64,000 bases of DNA, from NCBI GenBank assembly GCA_029449235.1, contig JANATG010000004.1, forward strand, positions 868,001 to 932,000, in the 5' to 3' direction. The position numbers and the translations under genes are program-made. Under the pieces are notes generated by a model. That model was not told the DNA's origin. It saw nothing but the letters and a program-made list of their open reading frames with translations, and made no database searches. Of this stretch, positions 32,753 through 44,605 are shown piece by piece. The DNA comes from Linnemannia schmuckeri (Eukaryota > Mortierellomycota > Mortierellomycetes > Mortierellales > Mortierellaceae). The number at the start of each line of letters is the position of its first letter. Positions within the stretch are counted from its first letter, which is position 1.

Positions 32753-32978
32753 GCCAGGGACTCTATCTCTGTGTGTATCATTCTTTTAATGTGACCGTGA
32801 CTTCCGAAAAAAAAAAAAAATTGAAAATGAAAACAAACTACTAAACAAAAGGGGACTCTAGGCGATCTCTTGATCTCTATCTACTTGCTAGAAAGGGAGG
32901 GTTGGGCGGGACATCTAGAGTCCCTGGCGGTGTCGAATAATAGGCTTTAGCCGTCATGTTATTCGGCATCGCTATCCA
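32753..32978 (+). mobile_element. MITE-like element, left TIR truncated
   Basis: Near-identical to the complete 277-bp element at 59231-59507 through the interior (gtatcattcttttaatgtga onward) and the full 71-bp right TIR ending gctatcca. The left TIR is reduced to its inner about 15-20 bases (gccagggactct). Confidence 0.85.
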
Positions 32979-34263
32979 CAAACTGATTCGATGAAATGGA
33001 ACGAGGCCAACGCATCGTCCCTTTTTCATTCTAACAAAGACAGACATCCACTGCCATTAAGCAAACTGATCCAGAAAAGTGCGACGAGGTCAAACACATG
33101 GGCTCTCTGTTTTTCTTTCTTCTACTCCAAAGGGACGCAAGGATCACAAAGTGCATGGGCGCCCTTGTGCTTGGATGCCGCCTTCCTCCGGGTAGCGAGC
33201 GTGTCTCTCTTGATTCGTTTTTCACTGACCTCTATACATCAAAAGCTCACTTGCCATTGATAGCCATCCCTGTTGCTGAGAGAATTAGGAGTATGCTTTG
33301 GAGTGAAGTTTGGCCTAGCTCTGGATACTTTATATTAATATTAAGGAAGCAGGGACCCATATGAGAGAACCCCGCTTCAAGTTAAGGCGGATACCTGGGT
33401 AGCAGGTACAAGGGCATGGGGGTTCATGCTCTCTTGTGGTTATGGCTGGTCAATCGTCTCTCATTTTTGCTTGATTACTCTATCGAGAGGGAGGGAAAGG
33501 AAGAATGATAATGAATTGCATGGTTTTAACTATAGTGCCTCTTTTTTTGTTCTCTTTTTTCTCTTTTTGACTACTGCCTATTACTACTCAGGAGGACAGA
33601 AATACTTTAACCAGGGGAGCAGGAAAACAGCAATATCGCAATCAGGAGTGCAGGAACACAGGAAGGCATAGACAGGTCGATAGACAATGGCGTTTTTTAA
33701 TAAAGGACACTAATAACCGAATCAACCCTCAGAGCACGACATGAATCAGCACCGTTTATAGCAAAAGTAGCATGATCTACAAGCTGTGATGATCATAGTC
33801 AGCAAAACAGTCGTCGTTGCACTTACTTCTTGGTTGCCAATCTTACATACCGCTACAACCACGACATTGAATTGGACTGAGGCTGTTGCTGTGGTTATTG
33901 TTGTAATTGTTGTAGTTGTGGTTGTTTATCGCTTTTTTGTCGAGAGATGACCGGTGGCCCTCGCTGCTTCCTCAACAGGCCTTGTTCCATCGTCATGGTT
34001 CCTGTTTATGCCTTCGACAACAAACAGGTGAAGTGCTTCTTCCTTCGAGCATAAAAAATAAGGTATGTAAAGCTGTTTGCGTGATTGGTCAACGTGGGAC
34101 ATGCCCGACTTTTTTAAACCTACGCCTCATCCTCTTTCGCCCTTCGCTACACTTTTTAGCGCTCACTCCGACCTAACTCTTTCTCTCTTTTCCCTCATTC
34201 CTTTCTTCTCATCATCACCTCTCACTTCCGTTCCCTCTCATCATCTAACCGTCCTGCATTGCG
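32979..34263. other. Intergenic; leader of the kelch gene at 34264
   Basis: No supported gene in 32979-33900. 34130-34260 is C/T-rich, the leader type in front of each kelch gene. Confidence 0.4.
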
Positions 34264-36376
34264 ATGCATGGCTCGACTCACCACCCCCTCCGCCATCGCA
34301 TAGTAGCCATCGCAACATGCCTCGTCCTCGTCATCCTGCCCTCCTCGACTGCTGCTCACTCATCACCCACACCAGTCCACTCCATGGCATTCGTAACTGT
34401 AGGCGAGCGCACTCTCTACGTCAAGGGAGGAAGATCTTCTGAGGGAAACGTGGTCAACCAGTTCTTTGCACTCGACTTGACCGTACCGACTTGGGATACT
34501 GCGAACCCTCCGTGGAAGGAGTTATCAGACTCGACTGCCAAAAACACCACCATCATTTTGCCTTCTTATTATGCTTTGTCGGTTTCTCCAGACGAGCAAG
34601 ATCTCACAGTCTGGACCCCTGGCGGGTTCAAGTCAGACTACAATATCAGGGACGAAACATGGACCCCTATCAGTCGTGCCATCTCTGCGGCCTCCAATGG
34701 CTCCTTCAGTGCACGCAATAGGTTCCAAGCTGTAACTGACCCGACTAAAGGACTCGTATACATCCCTGGAGGCCACCAGAACAACATGTTGGTTTACAAT
34801 CCAACCGACAACAGAGTTACCACTGTGTCGATGCCTCAGATACTTGAGTACCCTTACTGGACCCATTATTCGTTTGTCTGGAGCCAGTCAACCAGGAGCT
34901 TCTTTTTCTTGGGTGGAGGAGGAAAGACAATCCATGGCTCATCCTCAACGCTGCACTTGTGGGAGTACACGCCTTTTACTAAATCTTGGAGCAGCCTGGT
35001 AGGTGACAAGGAGCTCTTCACCTATTTTCTTTGCTCTCATTTTTTTTCGCTTTTGGACAACAGGTCAACTGACGCGCATGTATTTTCCCATCCCTCCCGC
35101 GTCATCCTTTCTTTACAGCAGCTAAGTGGGTCTATCCCTGTCCTTTCCACCTCCAGCTGCATGGTTGCTGGTAAGTTTCTATCACCGTTTCATCTCTGAT
35201 TGGTCCCTTCGCGCATAGTGGTTGGTTGAAAGAACAAAGTTGCCTTTCTTCTCACAACACTTGTACCTCATGTTTTGAACATTAGCACACAATGGCACCA
35301 AGATCATTCTTTTTGGCGGCGACACTCTCCTTGGAGACTTGCATATACTGGATGTTCGAACACGGATCTGTACACAAGAGCGTGGAGTTGATCCTAAGAA
35401 CAACCGCGCAGACATGGCTTGTTCTGTTGCAGGGGACAACTTTATCGTCTGGGGAGGTACAGTCATAATGGACGTGAAAGTACGACTTGTCCACTTTCGT
35501 CTAAACACGTTTCGATCTGTTCCTCTAATATCCCTCCCCCTATATTTTCGTTTTCTATCTGTAGGGAAGTTACCAAAGGTAACTGACAATGTTGAAAGAA
35601 ACTCCGGAACACCGCTCATTTACAACCTGCGGTCAAAGCGGTGGACAACCCATTTTGTGCAGCATGAGGGTATGGTCATGTCCTCTCTATCTAAACGTAA
35701 TGTGCTCGATTCGGATGTCGGAATCATCGTGGTTAGCGTAGGAGGAACCTTTATTCTTGTTATTATTTGCGGCTTTTGCACTTTCCTCAGATGGAACAGA
35801 AAAGAACGAGCTGAAAGGAAGTTAAAAGAACTGGAGGGACTGCAACAAAAGATTCCGCATTACAACGCCCAGAACAACGAGCCAATTGAACTTGTACCAT
35901 GGTCGACCGACAAGATCGAGATTCAAAGTGCCTCAACGGGAGTGGTATATGGTCAGACGATCTCCAGTGCACCTAGTGCTGTCCCTATGCATGGATTCCC
36001 GTCGTCCTCGCAGCCTTCTCCTCCTCCTTTCCCTCAACAAGCGGCCTGCTCTTCTCAGATTTCGACTACCATGCCACCATCGGCACCGTCCTATCCCCCG
36101 CCAACAGCCGTGTATCATGTTAAACCGCAGCATACCGAAACCTCGGTCTCTGTCCAACAACAGTATCCCATCCAGCCAACACAACCACAGCACCCTCATA
36201 CCAACGTTGTCGATTCGCCTTCATTCTCCTCCTCTTCCTCGTCGCCTCAGATTGTCAGGGGCCCACAGGATCGTAGTGAACCTATACCCGAGGTTGAGAA
36301 TCCACAGGAACTTGCGAGACAGATTCGTGTTATGCAAGCAGAACTGCAACGACTGCAATCCAAGCTAGATCGATAG
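34264..36376 (+). CDS. Kelch-propeller single-pass membrane protein (copy 2)
   Basis: Exons 34264-34998, 35119-35170, 35286-35456, 35565-36376; introns of 120, 115 and 108 nt, all GT-AG and frame-keeping; 589 residues. Signal peptide 1-31 (IAIATCLVLVILPSSTAA region). The ectodomain is a kelch/galactose-oxidase-like beta-propeller: SMAFVTVGERTLYVKGGRSS, DPTKGLVYIPGG, HNGTKIILFGGD, MACSVAGDNFIVWGG, TPLIYNLRSKRW. Membrane span about 371-394 (VGIIVVSVGGTFILVIICGF) followed by a basic stop-transfer. The cytosolic tail is Pro/Gln-rich with APSYPPP, then RGPQ and a terminal coiled coil at about 568-589 (ELARQIRVMQAELQRLQSKL). Exon 2 is 52 nt, as in all intact paralogs. First intact member of the array; a tail-only fragment follows at 36562. 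Likely a cell-surface receptor or adhesin; ligand unknown. Confidence 0.9.
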
Positions 36377-36561
36377 AGATCATGTCTTTTATAATATAAT
36401 TCCCCTTTTAAACACATACATAATTGAGAAAACGAGGGGGCAAATGGAGAGAATTTTCTTATTGAAGCTCCGGATGTTTTTGTTATTGCGCCTTTGCCCT
36501 TCTCTTTCAACCCTACGTCGGGTCCTCACCTCTGATCCCTCCTCTACTACCTCTTTTGCAG

Positions 36562-37220
36562 GAAGCGGGAACAGTCAGAACAAGGGAGCTGCTATTTTAG
36601 GAGTCGTTGCTATAATTGCATTTGTAGTCATCCGGAAGCGATAGAAGAACCGAAGTAGCGGCGACTCTGAAGCCACTACGGGGGATGATCGAATCCTGCC
36701 TTCTATGGAAAACACGCACAAGGGCACAGCAGCATTGACCGAGTTTTCGTCGACTAATGCGAGGGACCAGAACTCCAGCAACGACCCAAAGGCAACACTC
36801 ATGCATGGACCGCAAGCTGTCCCTGGCGCTCCCCATTTAGAGCCCACTCCCTTGCGGCAGAGTGCACCATCAACTGGGTCAGCCACATTTTCCTATTCTT
36901 CAACTCCTGGTCTTATGATCCCACCTCGTTTGTCTTTGTTTTCACGACTTTTACCTCATCCAGATCGTGCTCAGTCAACTCAACAACAGCAGCGACAAGA
37001 ACACCAGCTTGATGCCAATCAAGACCCACATACTGGTCAAGATATCAACCAACCGCAGTACAACCCCACTATAACTAGAGTTACGTCAACTTCGTCTACA
37101 CGATCTCCACATCTGGGGTCAACAACGCCTGTGTTGGCCCCAATTAGCTATCAGGACCTTCAGGAGCAAATCACTTGGCTGCAGGCCGAGCTCAATCGAC
37201 GGCAAGCAGCAACAGAGTGA
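36562..37220 (+). pseudogene. Tail-only kelch-gene fragment (membrane span plus cytosolic tail)
   Basis: Begins after a plausible acceptor (ctcttttgcag) and reads SGNSQNKGAAILGVVAIIAF, a membrane span, then VIRKR and an in-frame TAG at 36642-36644. The same frame resumes with ILPSMENTHKGTAALTEF (the PSMEN tail motif), a Pro/Gln-rich tail, NQPQYNP, and a terminal coil LQEQITWLQAELNRRQAATE ending at 37220. The propeller exons are missing. AATAAA lies at 37268. Confidence 0.8.
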
Positions 37221-37267
37221 TATGCGTAATAACTCGCGATCACCCCCCTTTTTTTGTTCACCACTTT

Positions 37268-37273
37268 AATAAA
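37268..37273 (+). terminator. Polyadenylation signal AATAAA
   Basis: AATAAA 48 bases after the stop of the tail-only kelch fragment, in the same position as in the intact paralogs. Confidence 0.5.
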
Positions 37274-38559
37274 CACACGGCGGTAGCCTAAGAATGGGGT
37301 TGGATGAAGATTTTTTTCTTCAGGAAGTGCTGGTATGTTTGAGAAGGTGTGCTCAGCAAATGAAAGCAAGAAAGAAAGAATGACGGCGAATTTGTAACCT
37401 TGTTGTGGCAATGAGAGGACTGCTCTCGTACGGTTTTTTGAAGATTCCTTTTCTTTATTGTGTTTACCTTGACCTCCATGAGCCAACTATGTCCTCTTTT
37501 ATTCATCATATCCCTTCCGTCTTTCTAACTTGGCTCATATTCTATCGCCGTCCATTATTTCCTCTCTAAGTAATATCACCCTGCTTCCCTCCATCTTTCA
37601 GAAATAATCAGCGATGCGATAAAAAAAAATAAAGCAACCTCAGATACAGATCGCTTATCGTTGATGACAGCGAGGACGCTGTTGTAAGGAAAAAAATGAT
37701 ATATATACTGGTTTTCTTTTTCTATTTTTTTTTAAAAAAGGATAAAAGGTAAGAATATGCCGTTTGAACACCATTTTCCGCCCTTTCTTTGTTATACCTC
37801 TTTCAGGCATTCCAGCCATGATATTACTGTCACATCCTCCTCGTCAAGATATCTTTTCCATGGTGGTTGACAACGGCACATCACAGGGTGCACCAAATCA
37901 ACCAACAGAAATTTTTGAACTCGTTGAGAACGAAAGAGAAATTTGATTTTTTTTTCCGCTTACGTTCAGCAACACGTCAAAGGAATGTTTTGTACCCCAA
38001 GGCACGATACCCATGGAGCCAACTATGTCGCTGATGAGAAGAACCAGGCGGAGGACAAAGACGTCAAGCAGGTGAGAGGCAAAGACAAAATGGAGGGCTA
38101 AGTTACAGACATGAATGGGGACTAAGCAACAAGAGCATTTCCGTTCCACGAATTTGCATTGGATGCTTTTAAATCGATGGGGTGAAACCAGATACAGAGT
38201 GAAGCACTGTCTCCTTCCTTGGTTTTGCTTTCTCTTTCTTTCCCTCTTACACACAGAGAGAGGGCGGCCAAAAGAAAAAAAGTTCCTTCTTTAAGGTAAT
38301 TTCTGTTGCTTTTATCATTCCCTCTTTTCCTTCCATCCAGTACACCTTGTCCCTCTTTAGCTCATTCTTCTCTTTTTCCTTGAGTTCTCTTTAATCCCAT
38401 TGCTTCTCTCCTCATTCATCCTCCTCTGACGAATTCTCTCTGTGCACTTTCAGCGATTCTTTCTCTCCATCCTCTACTTTATCCTTTCTATCTCCCTTCC
38501 CCTTCGCCTCTCTGCGCTTCCTTTCGCCGACTTTTTGCATCTCGATACCTATTCCTTTT
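37274..38559. other. Intergenic between kelch copies
   Basis: AT-rich to 38280, then C/T-rich leader sequence (38290-38530) belonging to the next, dead, kelch copy. No gene supported. Confidence 0.4.
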
Positions 38560-40691
38560 AATTGATGGGTGTCCCTCTACGCTCAGCTGTCAGTTAGGGC
38601 TTGCTGCCTGGGTATCGACAACACTCGGTGCTCTGACAACCGTAACATCAGCACAAGCCCCTACTTCAGTTTATGGGATGGCCTACGCAACCACCGATGA
38701 GAACACGCTATGGGTCCAAGAAGGATTCAACCTTTCAGTCACTGGCTCCTTCGATTACCCCTCTCAACTCTACCCCCTCGATCTCACGAAAAATGAGACA
38801 CATCCAATCCACCCTGGAAGGCATTAACACCGCCCACCTACCCCGCTAAGTCTCAAGACATTCGATGACAATACCACCAAATCGCCAAATACTCACGGTC
38901 TGGGGCACTTTTCTTACCAGTGTTGACGCTAACTACAGTATCGTCGATGCCTCCTGGCGCCTGTACCTTTGCCCACAGGCCTACAGATCGGTGGTAATGG
39001 CTTTCATGGGGCGACGGATCCTTCTACTGGCGCGTGTATACTCCTGCCGTAGGCGTATTTTCCTTTAAAAAATGGTCAAATTCAGTTTCGTGACAGAACC
39101 GAGTATCTTGATCGATCTGCCTCTACCTCTTGTCGCAACCCAAGATTCTTATTTCTTTCCCTGGTGTCAGTTCCGAAAATCGTTTATTCTGTTCACGAGC
39201 AACGCAATAACTGCTGTTCCGTTTTCTGAGTATAATCCTATGATAAACAAATGGACCACCATGGTATGTGTTCAAAAGGTTAGATGTACAACGAATGAAA
39301 TACTACCCTCTCTAAGATCTCGATTCTATTTTTTTTCTTTTTTTCGTTTGCTGTTGTTTTAGCCCTCGATGGGGGTGAGACCCTCCTTCCGTCACAGAGG
39401 CTGTCTGGTTCCTTGTACGTATAAAATTGAGCCGCCCAGATCTTCTCTCTTCCTCTTTCTCCGCTGTAAAACAATCTTCCGTTCAACACCACGTATTGAC
39501 CCTTCACATCTTTGCTATTGTTGTTATTTTCTCACTTAGTCTACAACGGCACGAAGATGATCCTATTCGTTGGCGTCAGTGGAACAGCCCCATCCGTCAG
39601 TAACATATCTATCCTAGATGTCATATCAATGACTTGAGCCAATGGCAACAATGCACCAGCATCAGAAGCCAGATCGGAAATGGCCTACTTAGTGTCAGGA
39701 GGCTATTCTGTTGTCTGAGGTGATAACATTTTTTTTTACTCTTAACAGGCAGATCCTAATTGTTGGTGCTTGTTTTTTTTTTTCATCGACTATGGTACTC
39801 AACGCATCTGATATTCCCTTTTTTGGCTGTTCATTAGGTTATAAGATGCAATATTTGACACCTAGTATTTCGATGTCGACGATGCCTCTTGTTTATAACC
39901 TCAAGACAAGACAGTGAACGGAAAAGCTTGTTCGCATCTCGAATGGCAATACGACAGACGGAGGATCAGGAGGTGGGAAAGGGGATCTGGCGGAGGAGGG
40001 CCAGGAGGCGGTTCTGGAAGTGGCTCAGGGAGTGGCTCAGGAAATGGATGCGGAGTTCAAATGTAGAAACCGATGGAAGTATAGCAGGTATTGGCTCAAC
40101 AAACGGCGGCGGGATCGGAGGAATAGTTGTTGGAGGTGTGGTGGTAACTGCCGCCATTGCTTTTTTTGCCGTCCGCAGACGTCGGCGACGCAGTACCAGC
40201 GACTTTGGAATAGAGTCGCCAAACAAGTCAAAATTACCTTCCATGGAGAACACGAACAATAGATCCAACGAATATACTCAAGACAAGCCGAAACAACAGC
40301 AGGATCGGAACATGCACAGCACCAACCCGCAGTATACATCCAAGAACGAGCTGCAAGGCTCCACCAACTCCCCTCCTTCGTATGCATATTCACTCGTCTC
40401 CAACGTGACATTCCATGTCGCTCCAATCCGTCCGTGATCGCAGGAGGAACTCAAGATCACATCCTACAGCAGCAACACCAAAAAAGCCATAGTAGATACA
40501 CCGCTCGACGCCACAACAACCACCCGCAGTGTAGTGAAATCGAGACACGGACCCCGCCATTATCTGCTGCATGAGCTCCTCACGGTTTAGTTGGTCCAAT
40601 AACAGCAGTGAATAATGAGGAGTTACTCGAACAGATTAATTCATTACAGGCGGAATGGAATCGACGTCAGGCAATGATGCATAAGACGTAG
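38560..40691 (+). pseudogene. Kelch-propeller membrane protein, pseudogene (copy 3)
   Basis: Recognisable through its whole length but broken repeatedly. SAQAPTSVYGMAYATTDENT (38650-38710), ATDPSTGA, AYNGTKMILFVGVSG (39540), ISILDVISMT followed by a stop, SEMAYLVSGG, MPLVYNLKTRQ followed by a stop, a Gly-rich linker, membrane span GGIVVGGVVVTAAIAFFAVR (about 40110-40170) with RRRRRRSTSDFG, LPSMENTNNRSNEY, NPQYTSKNELQGSTNSPPSY, and a terminal coil LLEQINSLQAEWNRRQAMM ending at 40691. Intron borders remain in the paralog positions. At least five stops or frameshifts. Closest by eye to copies 4 and 5 next door. Confidence 0.88.
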
Positions 40692-41782
40692 TTCCATCAT
40701 GCCTACATATACCCCCTCGTCTACCATCCCAATAATGGCCTGTTCATATAAGAAAAAAAGTTATATATTTCGGGCATTTTTTCGTTGTCGGCCTGTTTTT
40801 TTTTTTTTGTCTGATCAATCCGCAATGATGTCAGCCAGTTTATGTCTGCTTTTTTCTTTCATCATTCTCAGTTCGGTCCTTCTGCAGAACTGGTACCCCT
40901 AAAAATCTTAATCTCCGTTTTGATTAAGGGGTTGATTTTAGCTCTTTTTCGCCTTGACATTTAAGGCCACGAAGGATGCTAAAGATGCTCATCGAAACGA
41001 GATATTCCTTAAAGGTGACCAGGTCGGTTGATAAGCAAGTACCAATAGGGAGGAAGAATCGACCCAGATGAGAGGACAAAGTCACTAGTCTACAAGCATG
41101 AACTAGGGGTATGATTACAAACGCAAAGGCATGTTACTCTCGCGAATTAAATTTCGTTTCAGACACTATGAATGCCTTTTAATTGACCGAGTGAAACATT
41201 TCCCGAAGTGAAATAAGCATACGCACGGATCCTCTGCCTTTTTTTTTTTTTTGCCTTTTTTTTTCGCCTTTAATCCTTCTCTTCCTCTCGCTCACACACA
41301 CAGCACATGTGGACACATACGCCACCACCCTAATTTACATGTGCGGTGGCACCATCTGTTCACTCTCTCAGTCGAAAGAAAAACAAAAGCCCTTCTGCTA
41401 TCATTTTCTGTACCTCTCTTACGTTTTTCTCATTTCTTTCTTCTGATCCTCTCTCCGTCCTTTCTCCATTTTTTCCTTCTGGTTCTTTCCATTCTCCAAG
41501 TTTACCTTTTTCCACTTTCTTTCTTCCAATAATCGCTTCGCCCTCGCCTCTCTCGCCCCTTTCTCACCCCTTTCTCCCCCCTTCTCTTCCATCTCTCCCT
41601 CCTCATGCAATAGCCTTTCTCTCTACTTGACCCACATACCCATTCCTTCTTCTTTTCCCTTTTGTGTGTTCGTCCATCATTACTCTCCGTACTACCTCCC
41701 CACTCTCCCTCTCTTTTCATTTCCCTAATCCTCTTCTCCATTCACGAATTTCGTCCGGACACATATCCTCTCAACTAAATCG
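40692..41782. other. Intergenic and leader of kelch copy 4
   Basis: AT-rich spacer, then a conserved upstream block (41163-41235, listed separately) and a long C/T-rich leader (41250-41780). Short frames in the leader are low-complexity. Confidence 0.4.
41163..41235 (+). promoter_or_regulatory. Upstream block shared with kelch copy 5
   Basis: Sequence atgccttttaattgaccgag, gtgaaac, then gtgaaataagcatacgcac aligns with 44218-44280 upstream of copy 5 (gcctttgaatggaaggag, gtgaaac, tgaaataaggatgcgcag). The blocks lie about 550 and 330 bases before the respective ATGs, both followed by C/T-rich leaders. It may be a promoter element or merely duplicated flank. Confidence 0.5.
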
Positions 41783-43708
41783 ATGTTTACTCCTTTGCGC
41801 CAGAGTAGTCGATTAAGCCCTCTTTCTTGGCTCTTGGGGAGCCTTTCTCTCCTAACAGTCATGATATCGGCTCAGGCCCCTGCTTCAACATATGGAATGG
41901 CGTACGCCACCATTGACGAGAGTACGATGTACATTCAGGGCGGAATAACTCTTCCACCACCCGGTGGCACCGCCAAGCTCACGCCTCAATTCTATGCGCT
42001 CGACCTAACCCAAGACTGGAATGTAACAAATCCGTCATGGAAGGCATTGACCCCTCCCTCCAATGCTGTATCCCAAATCTCCAGTCAATCTATGACTGTC
42101 TCGCCCGACCGACAGACACTCACGGTTTGGAGTGTTTTCCCGACCGTTGCTCTCAACTACAGTGTTAGCAATGCCTCCTGGACAAAGGCGCCGCTTTCCG
42201 CAGGCCTGATCATCTCTGGAGCGGGACTCCATGCGGCAACAGACCCAACAACTGGAGCGGTCTACATCCCCGGAACAGGACCTCTCAACTCCAACTACAT
42301 GGTCAGATACAATTACGTGACGGGGTTGATCAACCTAATCAACATACCACTGACTCTTGTTGCGGCCTTGGATCATTATTCCTTCGTCTGGTGCCAGCCT
42401 CGCAAGACATTTATATTGTTTGCAGGCAATGCCAGTAGTGTCAATGCATTTTCTGAGTATTCGCCTTCGACTAGCCAGTGGACTCAATTAGTAAGTGACA
42501 CAGATCACGATGCAACTTGGTGTAGCACCTCTTTTATGGCCATTTTTATCTGATACTCGTTGTCCCATACCAATCATTAGGTATCATCCGGACCAACCCC
42601 TTCCTTTAGACGCAGGAGCTGCATGGTACCTGGTAAGAACAATGTGACATCCAGACAAACAATGTTTGACTCAAGTCTTTTAATTGACACCCATCACTTT
42701 TTTCTTCCTCTCCATTTAGCATATAATGGTACTAAGATGATCCTCTTTGGCGGTGATGGATCAGGGCCATCTGTGGCATCCATCTCTATCCTTGATATCC
42801 CGACTATGACATGGACCAACGGGAAAGACGCACCAGATGCGAGATCAGAGATGGCATGTTCGGTCGCTGGAGATAACTTCATCGTCTGGGGAGGTAATAC
42901 TTCATTTCTTGCTCAAAAGTGTATTGCTGTTGTTTACTTTCTTGTTTCCCGATTAGGATGTAGGATGGTACTAAACTCAACTGCCATCCATTTTTTTCTA
43001 TTAGGATACAAGGAGATGTTGTCAGTCGATAGTGTTCCAGTACCAGCAACGCCACTAATCTACAACATCAAAACAGGAAAATGGACGGATAAGTTTGTAC
43101 GCGGCACAAATGGCAATAAGACAGAGGGAGGAGGAGGAGGATCGGGAAATGGCTCAGGAGGCAAATCAGGAAGTGGTTCAGGCGGCGGGTCAGTAGGTGG
43201 AGGTGTGGGCCCGATTGTTGGTGGAGGTCAAAATACAGGAACCGGCGATATTGCTTCGGGCGGAGTCACCGCAACCAATGGTGCAGCGATCGGCGGAGGA
43301 GTCGCAGTAGCTGTTGGGGTTATTGCTGGAATCACATTTCTTTTCATCCAGAGACGCCGGCAACGCAGTACAAAGGACTTTGAGATGGTGTTGCCAAACA
43401 TGTCAACGGTACCGCCTCCCATTGAGGACAGACCTCGTATCGAGAACAGACCTCCCATCGAGAACTGGGCAGACCGACCAGCATCCAACGAGTACTATCA
43501 GAACAAGTTAAACCAGCAGCAGCAGCAGCAGCAGGAGATGTTCAACAGCAACGTGCAATACATATCCAGAAACGAACCACCAGGCGTCTCCGGCTCACCT
43601 CCTTCGTATTCCGCATCCTCTCGTTGTCGACCCGCCGTTCCATCATATTATGATGCGACGGGGATCACTGGAGATCCTCGAGAACTTGTTCGGCAGCTGT
43701 CACGCTAA
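41783..43708 (+). CDS. Kelch-propeller single-pass membrane protein (copy 4)
   Basis: Exons 41783-42490, 42581-42632 (52 nt), 42720-42893, 43005-43708; introns 90, 87 and 111 nt; 545 residues. Signal peptide about 1-31 (WLLGSLSLLTVMISAQA). Propeller motifs: YGMAYATIDESTMYIQGG, ATDPTTGAVYIPG, YNGTKMILFGGD, ARSEMACSVAGDNFIVWGG, TPLIYNIKTGKW. A Gly/Ser-rich flexible linker (about 352-400) leads to the span at about 405-426 (GAAIGGGVAVAVGVIAGITF) and RRRQRS. The tail has an Ile-Glu-Asn-Arg-Pro repeat, a Gln run, NVQYISRNEPPG and SPPSY (a PPxY motif). It ends RELVRQLSR without the long terminal coil. A coil-like remnant (SLQAEW...RQAMM) lies in the downstream flank at about 43880, suggesting the original stop was farther on. 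A second candidate acceptor for intron 3 (gattag, about 42956) is less consistent with the paralogs. Confidence 0.9.
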
Positions 43709-43749
43709 AAAAAGACCATGGGTCATTTGCCTTCCAATGCCATTACATT

Positions 43750-43755
43750 AATAAA
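43750..43755 (+). terminator. Polyadenylation signal AATAAA
   Basis: AATAAA 42 bases after the stop of kelch copy 4 (taataaacagc context, as in the other copies). Confidence 0.55.
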
Positions 43756-43867
43756 CAGCAATAGCTAACAGTGCAACTATGCAAAAGTTGGAGCCCTGTC
43801 ATCCCTCGCCCTCTTTGTGCGTTTCCTTGGAAACAGCCAACTCAGCAAAGGTTGTGAAAAAAACAAG

Positions 43868-43927
43868 GAACTGCTTGCAAGATCATTGCAGGCAGAATGG
43901 ATTTGACGCCAAGCAATGATGCGTGCG
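43868..43927 (+). pseudogene. Remnant of a kelch-tail coiled coil
   Basis: Reads ELLARSLQAEWI, a stop, then RQAMMRA, matching the terminal coil of copies 3 and 5 (SLQAEWxRRQAMM). It lies downstream of copy 4's stop and is no longer attached to it. Confidence 0.65.
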
Positions 43928-44605
43928 TAATTCATAGTCTCATCACGCTTTTAATACAACCTCGTCAGTCAAGCATATGATAGCTGACATAGTATGCCTA
44001 CAAGTTTTCGTCTTTTTTCTGTACATTCTCCTCGAACATCATTGAAATCTCTGTGAACATTATCCATCTAAGGCAGACGACAGCCGATAGAAAGGGCACA
44101 GTGGAAAGGAATAACTCGGGTAAAGCTGAGAAGAGAGGAGAGCAGGGGCAGCAAACACGAGTGAATGATGGGTTCAATGTATCTTTATAAAAATTAAAGT
44201 TTTATAAAACAGTACGTTAAATGCCTTTGAATGGAAGGAGTGAAACCATGCACTCAATGAAATAAGGATGCGCAGCCCCTCTCGCAGCTTGCTTTTGCTT
44301 CCTCTCATTCTCTCGTTGTCTTGTCCTCTCTCTCACACAACAAGGCGATAAAGAAAAAGGATTCATTGTTTTCAATCTTCTTTTTATTGTCCTCACTTTT
44401 TTGTCTCTTTTCTTTTATCTGCTCGTATCTCTCCCTTACACTCACACCTCATTTTCATCCTTTTCGGTCAAGTTCATTCGATTCTCTCTTCACTCCCCGT
44501 TCGCTTCCTCCCTCTCATCCATCCTCGTTCCCACTCCCACTCTCCTCTGCCTCATTTCCCCTTTCCGCGCCATTTGAACTTGGCGCGTTTCCCTTCAACA
44601 CATCT
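43928..44605. other. Intergenic and leader of kelch copy 5
   Basis: Contains the conserved upstream block at 44218-44280 and a C/T-rich leader. A frame open from 44321 in phase with the gene is leader sequence; the paralog-like signal peptide begins at the ATG at 44606. Confidence 0.45.
44218..44280 (+). promoter_or_regulatory. Upstream block shared with kelch copy 4
   Basis: Partner of the block at 41163-41235: gcctttgaatggaaggag, gtgaaac, then tgaaataaggatgcgcag. Same strand and order relative to the C/T-rich leader and start codon. Confidence 0.5.

Noticed and set aside
41419..41741. Minus-strand Lys/Glu/Arg-rich frames
   Set aside because: Shadow translations of the C/T-rich leader of kelch copy 4.
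42956..43004. Earlier acceptor (gattag) for intron 3 of kelch copy 4
   Set aside because: It would add residues not present in the paralogs and a less typical junction; the tattag acceptor at 43004 matches the family.
44321..44605. 95-residue N-terminal extension of kelch copy 5
   Set aside because: Low-complexity C/T-rich leader translation; paralogs start at the ATG equivalent to 44606, directly before a signal peptide.
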